Part shown: positions 12,425 through 16,900 of the stretch, piece by piece | How positions within the stretch are numbered: position 1 is the first letter of the stretch | Layout of the letters: the number at the start of each line of letters is the position of its first letter | Source of the DNA: DASRVA01 sp035687745 | Lineage (GTDB): Bacteria; Gemmatimonadota; Gemmatimonadetes; JACCXV01; JAHWKZ01 | Assembly (NCBI GenBank): GCA_035687745.1 | Contig: DASRVA010000074.1 | Location: 1 to 16,900 of the forward strand | Reading direction: 5' to 3' | Length of the DNA: 16,900 bases | The notes under the pieces: generated by a model | What the model was told of the DNA's origin: nothing | Seen by the model: the letters and a program-made list of their open reading frames with translations, nothing else | Database searches by the model: none | Program-made: the position numbers and the translations under genes

Positions 12425-13924
12425 TCATGGTACCTTCAGGGCGCGGATGGTGGACATCCCGGTCGAGGTCGACATCCGGATCACGTAGATTCCCGCCGCC
12501 ACCTCGCGGTCCGCCGCCGACCGCCCGTCCCACTCCACCGTGTATTCCCCCGGCTCGCGGAAACCTTCCGCCAGCCGCTCGACCTCGCGGCCCTGGAGGT
12601 CGTAGACGACGATCTCCACGTCACCTCCGTCGACGACCTCGTAGATGATCGTCGTCGTCTCCCGGAAGGGGTTCGGGAAGTTCTGCAGCAGCGCGCCCGA
12701 GCCGTCCCCCCCGCCGCCCGGCGGCGGGGGCTCGCCCGGGAAGTCGAGGAGGGCCGGCAGGCTCGCCAGCCGCTCGCCGTACGCGGTGCGGACGGCGCGG
12801 ACAGCCTCGACCAGGCCGGACAGAACGGGGAGATCCTGGTCGAGATCGGGGTCCAGCGGCGTGAGGAGGGCCGGCGGCGTCCCGGACGGCTCCGCCCAGA
12901 CGAACGCGGCGGCCGTACGATGCACTTCGCCCTCCGGCAGATCCACCGTCCCCCACGCCACCAGCGCCCGAAGATCGAAGCCCGGATCGACGATGGTGGG
13001 CGTGCGTGGAGGGACGGCCGCCATCGTGGCGTAGCGTGTCCCGTCGCCGAGCGGGACCGGCAGGACGCCCGGCACGGCGGAGCTCGCGAGCTGCGTGATC
13101 GTCGTCCGCCCGCCCGGGTTCACGAGCGGGACGATGGCCAGGAAGCCCGGCGCGCCCTCGAAGCTCTGCTCGCTGAAATCGGAATCCCACAGCAGCAGGA
13201 CCGGCTGACCGTCCACGTCCAGCGGAGCGGCGGTATCGTCGTTGACCGATCGGACTCTCGCCACCGTGATGTCGGGGTCGAGCACGATTCCGGTCCACAG
13301 CCCGCGGATGGTGTAGCCCGTGGCCCGGATGAGGTGGGAGATGTTCAGCAGGTCCCACTGGAACACGATCGCCCCGTCCAGCCCGGGCTCGTCGAAGGCG
13401 AACGAGCGCTGCCGGACCTCGATCCCGATCGGGATCGACGGGATTCCGCCGGTGACCACGGACACGCGGTCGTCGTAGACCGTGAACAGCTCCTGGTCGG
13501 CTACCGCCGTCGCGGGGAACTCGTCCTGGTCCTCTGGATTGGTGCTGTCGAGGACACGGAACCGGGGGTCGTTCCGGTCGAACCCGCCGACCGCCCCCTC
13601 CACCCACTCGATCTCCTCCGGCTCGCTCGGGTTGTACCCGACCGTGACGATGGAATCCGGCACGCCGTTCGCGTCGACGTCGCCGATGCCCCCGATCCAG
13701 AGCCCCGACCCGAACAGGAACCGGTTCAGGGTCCCGCGCGGGAAGTTGCCGGCATCGACGGCCGCCAGCGCGAGCCCGAATCCGCCACGGTTGGAGACCC
13801 GCAGGAAGGCCCGGTTGACGTCATGCGGGACCAGCGAGTTCGCCGCCGGCTGGAGCTTCTGGCCCGAGGCCGGAGCGGTGGCTCCGAGCAGCCCGATCAG
13901 GATCGCGGCGCTCAGTCGTGGCAT
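12425..13924 (-). CDS. Secreted protein with C-terminal FlgD-like/type IX sorting-like domain
   Basis: This 499-aa exported protein has a signal peptide (MPRLSAAILIGLLGATAPAS, cleavage likely near residue 21, before Gln). A large beta-rich middle region of unknown function follows, with many Asp/Gly loops and DVDANGVPDS. A Pro/Gly linker, PPPPGGGGDGSG, precedes an 88-residue tail (about 412-499) of the FlgD-Ig/Por-secretion type: NFPNPFRETTTI, then VYDLQGREVERL, then WDGRSAADREVAAGIYVIRM. Such tails are secretion signals and surface anchors in FCB-group bacteria. The PorV-like barrel just downstream would fit as its transporter. ATG 13924 overlaps the Fur gene end by 13 bp. No enzymatic motif is visible, so the function of the main region is unknown. 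Confidence 0.85.
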   Translation of the reverse strand: MPRLSAAILIGLLGATAPASGQKLQPAANSLVPHDVNRAFLRVSNRGGFGLALAAVDAGNFPRGTLNRFLFGSGLWIGGIGDVDANGVPDSIVTVGYNPSEPEEIEWVEGAVGGFDRNDPRFRVLDSTNPEDQDEFPATAVADQELFTVYDDRVSVVTGGIPSIPIGIEVRQRSFAFDEPGLDGAIVFQWDLLNISHLIRATGYTIRGLWTGIVLDPDITVARVRSVNDDTAAPLDVDGQPVLLLWDSDFSEQSFEGAPGFLAIVPLVNPGGRTTITQLASSAVPGVLPVPLGDGTRYATMAAVPPRTPTIVDPGFDLRALVAWGTVDLPEGEVHRTAAAFVWAEPSGTPPALLTPLDPDLDQDLPVLSGLVEAVRAVRTAYGERLASLPALLDFPGEPPPPGGGGDGSGALLQNFPNPFRETTTIIYEVVDGGDVEIVVYDLQGREVERLAEGFREPGEYTVEWDGRSAADREVAAGIYVIRMSTSTGMSTIRALKVP

Positions 13925-14358
13925 TCTTCGCACAGACCGTAGATCTCCACCTTGTGATGCTCTGGACGGAAGCGGTGCCGGGCGGCGATCTCGGCCTCCA
14001 GGCTTTCGATCTCGGGGGCCTCGAATTCGATCACCTTCCCGCATCGCGTGCAGACGAGGTGCTCGTGATGCGGCCGGTGCGGGGTCGGCTCGTAGCGCCG
14101 GAACCCGTCGCCGAAGTCGTGCTCGCGGACGAGTCCGGCTTCCACCAGCAACCCGAGCGTTCTGTAGACGGTCGCCTTCCCCACCGATCCACCCCCGCCT
14201 CGCAACCGCTCCAGGATCTCGTCTGCCGACACGTGGCGATGGGTATTGAAGAGGATCTCGGCGATCCGCATCCGCTGGGAGGTGACCGGCAGGTTGACCG
14301 ATCGAAGGTGCTCCCGGAAGCGCTCGACGCTCCGCTCACCGCGCGAGGAACCGATCAC
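13912..14358 (-). CDS. Fur-family metal-responsive transcriptional regulator
   Basis: This 148-aa protein has an N-terminal winged helix (about 20-88, with VTSQRMRIAEILF, HVSADEILERL and the recognition helix KATVYRTLGLLVEAGLV) and a C-terminal metal and dimerisation domain with HHEHLVCTRCGKVIEFE. Two CxxC pairs, C103/C106 and C143/C146, form the structural zinc site found in Fur, PerR, Zur and Nur alike. The YEP...HHEH ligands fit Fur or PerR, but metal or peroxide specificity cannot be told from sequence alone. The start is GTG 14358, 1 nt after the stop of the preceding gene. I saw no Fur box in the local gaps, which are too GC-rich. Being cotranscribed with exported proteins, it may control this operon or iron and zinc genes elsewhere. 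Confidence 0.93.
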   Translation of the reverse strand: MIGSSRGERSVERFREHLRSVNLPVTSQRMRIAEILFNTHRHVSADEILERLRGGGGSVGKATVYRTLGLLVEAGLVREHDFGDGFRRYEPTPHRPHHEHLVCTRCGKVIEFEAPEIESLEAEIAARHRFRPEHHKVEIYGLCEECHD

Positions 14359-14359
14359 G

Positions 14360-14776
14360 TCACGACGCCGGGCGCGGAGGCCTCCTCGGAGCCGGTCGCC
14401 CGGCCAGGAGGCCGGCCAGGCGCTGGAGGCCCGACTCGGATCCCTCGAGCAGGTCGACTTCGCGATAGGCGGCGCCCTCGGCCCCGCAACGCTCGATGAA
14501 CTCTTCCAGCACGACGGCGAGGGTACCGCGCGGGAAGCGCGCCCGGCGCACGAAATCCCAGCCGCCCCCCGCGCCGCCCGGCGCCTGACCCCCGAGGGCG
14601 ACCAGCTCCAACCGCCCGTCCGCGCACGACGTCGTCACGAACACGAGCGAGAACGACGTATCGCGACGCTCGAGCGGCTCGAACACGTACGCGCGCTCGA
14701 CGGCGTCCCCTGGCGTCAGGGCGAACAGCCGCTCGAGCCGGGCTACGGCGTCGACCGGGGCCTCGGTGGAGGTCAT
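14360..14776 (-). CDS. Hypothetical 138-aa protein, first gene of the Fur operon
   Basis: I do not recognise a family. The 138 residues are soluble and mixed alpha/beta, starting MTSTEAPVDAVARLERLF, with strands such as FSLVFVTTSC and RLELVALGG, a central Gly-rich turn (GGQAPGGAGGGWDF) and a helix RGTLAVVLEEFIERCG. The last 20 residues are Arg/Pro-rich and probably disordered. ATG 14776 was chosen because the upstream in-frame part is basic and lies in the divergent intergenic region. A GGAGG lies about 15 nt before the start, farther than usual. It is 1 nt from the Fur gene and so likely cotranscribed, and divergent from the DUF4870-like gene. Confidence 0.6.
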   Translation of the reverse strand: MTSTEAPVDAVARLERLFALTPGDAVERAYVFEPLERRDTSFSLVFVTTSCADGRLELVALGGQAPGGAGGGWDFVRRARFPRGTLAVVLEEFIERCGAEGAAYREVDLLEGSESGLQRLAGLLAGRPAPRRPPRPAS

Positions 14777-14859
14777 CTCAACTTGTTCTCGCCTCCGGAT
14801 ACGTGGATCTTCGTGGCTGGCGAACCGCAATCTCGCGACCGTCGCCGCCACCGTCAACG
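14777..14859. promoter_or_regulatory. Divergent promoter region
   Basis: This 83-bp interval separates two divergent start codons (14776 minus and 14860 plus), so promoters for both units should lie in or near it. On the minus strand TTGACG is followed after 17 bases by GAGATT, a match to -35 but poor to -10. No Fur box-like AT-rich palindrome is visible. The call is positional rather than motif-based. Confidence 0.4.
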
Positions 14860-15201
14860 ATGACCGAGACCCTCCGCCCCGTGTCCCGCACCACGCTGGC
14901 CGCCCTCGCCTACCCGGCGGGCGCGGTGGGGGCCGTTGTCTGCCTGTGGCGCGCCGACGGCAGCGCCTTCGTGCGCTTCCACGCCTGGCAGTCGATCCTG
15001 CTCACGCTGACCCTGGTCGTGGCGGTCGTCGCGCTGCGGGCGGTGCCTCTGGTGGGGCCGCCGCTGGCGGTCGTCGTGGCGGGAGCGTCGGTCTGTCTGG
15101 CCCTTTTTCTTGCGGCGCGGGCACACCGCGGGCATTGGACGGCCGTGCCGCTGCTCGGCGACATGGCCATCGAGCGAATCCGGCCGAGCGTTCGGCCCTA
15201 G
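14860..15201 (+). CDS. DUF4870-like small membrane protein
   Basis: A 113-aa protein with about three hydrophobic helices: ALAYPAGAVGAVVCLW, then SILLTLTLVVAVVALRAV and PPLAVVVAGASVCLALFLAA. The FVRFHAWQSILL motif after the first helix (residues 38-48) is the hallmark of the DUF4870/TIC20-like family, whose function is unknown. ATG 14860 gives a short cytoplasmic lead before the first helix; an ATG at 14803 would extend into the divergent promoter region with basic, non-conserved sequence. It is convergent with smc, with 16 bp between the two stops, and is the only complete plus-strand gene in the window. Confidence 0.8.
   Translation: MTETLRPVSRTTLAALAYPAGAVGAVVCLWRADGSAFVRFHAWQSILLTLTLVVAVVALRAVPLVGPPLAVVVAGASVCLALFLAARAHRGHWTAVPLLGDMAIERIRPSVRP
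15182..15197. terminator. Inverted repeat between convergent genes
   Basis: GGCCGA (15182-15187) and TCGGCC (15192-15197) form a perfect 6-bp stem with a GCGT loop at the very end of the DUF4870-like gene, just before the 16-bp gap to the smc stop. It could serve both strands, but there is no T tract, and the stem includes coding bases. Confidence 0.3.
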
Positions 15202-15217
15202 CGTCCCGGCCGACGGC

Positions 15218-16900
15218 TCAACCGGCCACCGCGAGGGCCCGTGCCTGGCGCGACTCCGGCTCGACCTCGTCCATCTCGACCGCGTGAGACCCCTCGCGCT
15301 CGAGGGAGACCGACACCAGTGCCGACACACCGGGTTCTTCCATCGTGACGCCGTAGAGATAATCGGCCGCCTCCATCGTCCGCTTGTTGTGGGTGACGAC
15401 GATGAACTGGGTCTCGCGGCTGAAGTGCCGGATCATGTTCACGAACCTGCCCACGTTCGCGTCGTCCAGCGGCGCGTCGACCTCGTCCAGAATGCAGAAC
15501 GGACTCGGCTTCACGCGGTAGATCGCGAACAGGAGGCTCAGCGCCGTCAGCGCCCTCTCCCCTCCCGACAGCAGGTTGATCGTCGCGATTCGCTTGCCGC
15601 GCGGGCTGGCCACGATCTCGATCGGCGACTCGAGCGGGTCCTCCGGGTCGGCCAGCAGGACGTCCGCATGCCCGCCCTCGAACAGGGTCTTGAAGGTGGC
15701 GTCGAAGTTCGCCCGCACCTGATCGAAGGTCTGGACGAACAGCTCCCGCGCCGTGCGGTTGATGCGTCGGATCGCCTCCTCGAGCTGCTGGCGGGCGGCG
15801 ACCAGGTCGTCCCGCTGCCGCGTCAGGAACTCCAGGCGGGCCGATTCCTCCTCGAACTCGTCGAGGGCCAGCATGTTGACCGGCCCCAGGTTGGCAAGCT
15901 TCCGACGCACCTCTTCGAGACGCGTGGCAAGCAGCTCCAGGCCGAGCTCGCGCTCGTCACCGGCGAGCGGGACCCGAGCCGTCAGGGCGGCGACATCGGT
16001 GGCCCCGTCGTACGTCTCGGCGAGGTGGGCGCGCAGGGTTCCCCGCTCGTGCTCGATCTCCTGGCGGGCCAGCTCCCGCTCGTGACGGCGCTCGATCGTC
16101 TCGGCATGCTCCCGCCGGAGCGCCTTCAGCTCCGACTCCAAGCCCGCTCGCCGGTCCTCGCCATCACGCGCCGTCTCGAGCCGCGTGCGGAGCTCGCCCT
16201 GCGTCGCGTCGAGCGCGTCGTTCAGGGTCTCGATCTCCGCGGCCGTCGCGCGCTTCTCCTCCTCGAGCCGTTCGCAATCCTGCTCGAGGCGCGCGCGCTC
16301 GGCGGCCCGCTCGGTGCGCGCGGCGTCCAACGCCTGCTCGGCGGCGGAGACGTGCTCGATCTCCCGCTCGACGGCCTTGAGCTCGGCCTCGGCCTCGGCG
16401 ACCTCGAGCTCGATCGCGTGCCGGGCCGAGAGCCGCTCGGCGCGGGCCTGGTCGTGCCGCTCCAGGGCCCCGCGGACGTCCTCCAGTCGCCGGTCGACCA
16501 GCCCCAGGTCGGCATCGATCTCGACGCGCGTCTCCTCGATCGTTCGCTCGGCGGCCTCGGCGATGTCCCGTAGCCGCTCCTGCTCCTCGATCTGGCTCGC
16601 GAGCTCCTGGAGGCGCCGGGCGACGTGGGCCTCCTGCTGCTCCCCCAGCGCGAGCGCCTCGCGTGCGGTCCGGTGCCGGGCCTCGGCCTCGGAGAGGCGC
16701 GCGCTCGCGCCGGCCAGCGCACGCTGTCGTGTCCTGAGCTCACGCTCGACGGTCGCCGAGAGGTGGCTCGCCGCGGCGATGGTGCGCTGACGCCGCTCGC
16801 GCTCGGCGCGTGCCTCGGCCAATCGACGACGCCGGGCGAGCAGTCCCTCGTCGACGTCCGTTCCAGCCGAGCGCCACCGGCCGATGGGCTCGAGGAGCGT
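15218..16900 (-). CDS. smc: Chromosome partition protein SMC, C-terminal part
   Basis: The frame is open to the right edge, giving the last 560 residues; the N-terminal head, first coiled-coil arm and any hinge lie outside the window. Residues up to about 310 of the fragment are a heptad-rich coiled coil full of Glu, Arg and Ala, with the arm interrupted by GDERELGLELLATRLEEV. The C-terminal ATPase head follows, opening with LGPVNMLALDEFEEE. It has the ABC signature LSGGERALTALSLL (near 15573-15540), Walker B with the D-loop ILDEVDAPLDDANV (about 15495-15455) and the H-loop FIVVTHNKRTM. All catalytic motifs are intact. SMC compacts and separates chromosomes, usually with ScpA and ScpB, which are not seen here. 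The last 20 residues are an Ala/Glu-rich tail. Confidence 0.95.
   Translation of the reverse strand, partial: TLLEPIGRWRSAGTDVDEGLLARRRRLAEARAERERRQRTIAAASHLSATVERELRTRQRALAGASARLSEAEARHRTAREALALGEQQEAHVARRLQELASQIEEQERLRDIAEAAERTIEETRVEIDADLGLVDRRLEDVRGALERHDQARAERLSARHAIELEVAEAEAELKAVEREIEHVSAAEQALDAARTERAAERARLEQDCERLEEEKRATAAEIETLNDALDATQGELRTRLETARDGEDRRAGLESELKALRREHAETIERRHERELARQEIEHERGTLRAHLAETYDGATDVAALTARVPLAGDERELGLELLATRLEEVRRKLANLGPVNMLALDEFEEESARLEFLTRQRDDLVAARQQLEEAIRRINRTARELFVQTFDQVRANFDATFKTLFEGGHADVLLADPEDPLESPIEIVASPRGKRIATINLLSGGERALTALSLLFAIYRVKPSPFCILDEVDAPLDDANVGRFVNMIRHFSRETQFIVVTHNKRTMEAADYLYGVTMEEPGVSALVSVSLEREGSHAVEMDEVEPESRQARALAVAG

Noticed and set aside
12374..13942. 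Long plus-strand open frame (522 codons) opposite the FlgD-tail gene
   Set aside because: Its translation is dominated by Arg, Asp, Gly and Pro with no domain, while the minus strand has a signal peptide and a sorting-like tail in the expected places.
14777..14859. Fur-box search in the divergent region before the Fur operon
   Set aside because: No AT-rich inverted repeat resembling a Fur box was seen, so no operator is called.
15110..16573. Long plus-strand open frame (487 codons) opposite smc
   Set aside because: It is a shadow of the heptad-rich coiled coil: the Leu/Arg/Glu-rich translation comes from reverse-complemented Glu/Arg/Ala codons, and the SMC head motifs on the minus strand are intact.
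1..16900. Mobile elements, CRISPR array, tRNA or rRNA genes, defence islands
   Set aside because: No repeat-spacer pattern, transposase, integrase, tRNA-like cloverleaf or rRNA stretch was seen, and base composition and gene packing are uniform throughout.

Overview
This window is a gene-dense stretch of very GC-rich bacterial DNA. It looks like ordinary chromosome rather than a mobile or phage island: I see no transposase, integrase, tRNA, rRNA or CRISPR array, and the composition is even throughout. A secreted protein with a C-terminal FlgD-like/Por-sorting-like domain, a PorV/PorQ-like outer-membrane barrel, two lipoproteins, a type IV prepilin peptidase and a pyruvoyl arginine decarboxylase point to a Gram-negative member of the FCB superphylum or a nearby candidate phylum (Eisenbacteria, Krumholzibacteria or Gemmatimonadota type). 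The lineage is an inference; no marker here settles it.

Almost everything is on the minus strand, so transcription reads from high to low coordinates. In that order: (i) the C-terminal half of SMC (16900-15218). (ii) A small plus-strand DUF4870-like membrane protein (14860-15201), convergent with smc and divergent from the next block. (iii) A compact series running from an unknown 138-aa protein through a Fur-family regulator, a secreted FlgD-tail protein, a PorV-like barrel, a metallophosphatase lipoprotein and a pyruvoyl-dependent arginine decarboxylase to an agmatinase (14776-8899). (iv) A TlpA/ResA-like thioredoxin lipoprotein and CcdA (8803-7477). (v) A 61-aa membrane protein, a YbbR-domain protein and TsaD (7396-5511). 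(vi) After a 201-bp structured gap, a TPR-containing sigma-54 activator, a prepilin peptidase, a GalU-like nucleotidyltransferase, a metallo-beta-lactamase-fold hydrolase and a YraN nuclease-like protein (5309-430). (vii) On the plus strand at the left edge, the C-terminus of a degenerate HD-GYP protein.

Functional groupings: the arginine decarboxylase and agmatinase together make putrescine from arginine (arginine to agmatine to putrescine). TlpA and CcdA form a periplasmic thiol-reduction pair. The sigma-54 activator and prepilin peptidase suggest regulated type IV pilus or type II secretion biogenesis. The FlgD-tail protein and PorV-like barrel suggest a type IX-like export pair.

The most unusual observations are at gene junctions. 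The minus-strand genes are joined by very short overlaps (GTGA, TGATG, ATGA, TTGA), and at two junctions (tsaD and the agmatinase) the only start that preserves the conserved N-terminus is CTG, inside a CTGA overlap. The gap upstream of the sigma-54 activator carries a sigma-54 promoter-like element next to a perfect 9-bp hairpin. The metallophosphatase and the HD-GYP remnant both have altered catalytic motifs. I found no clear new defence or mobile system.
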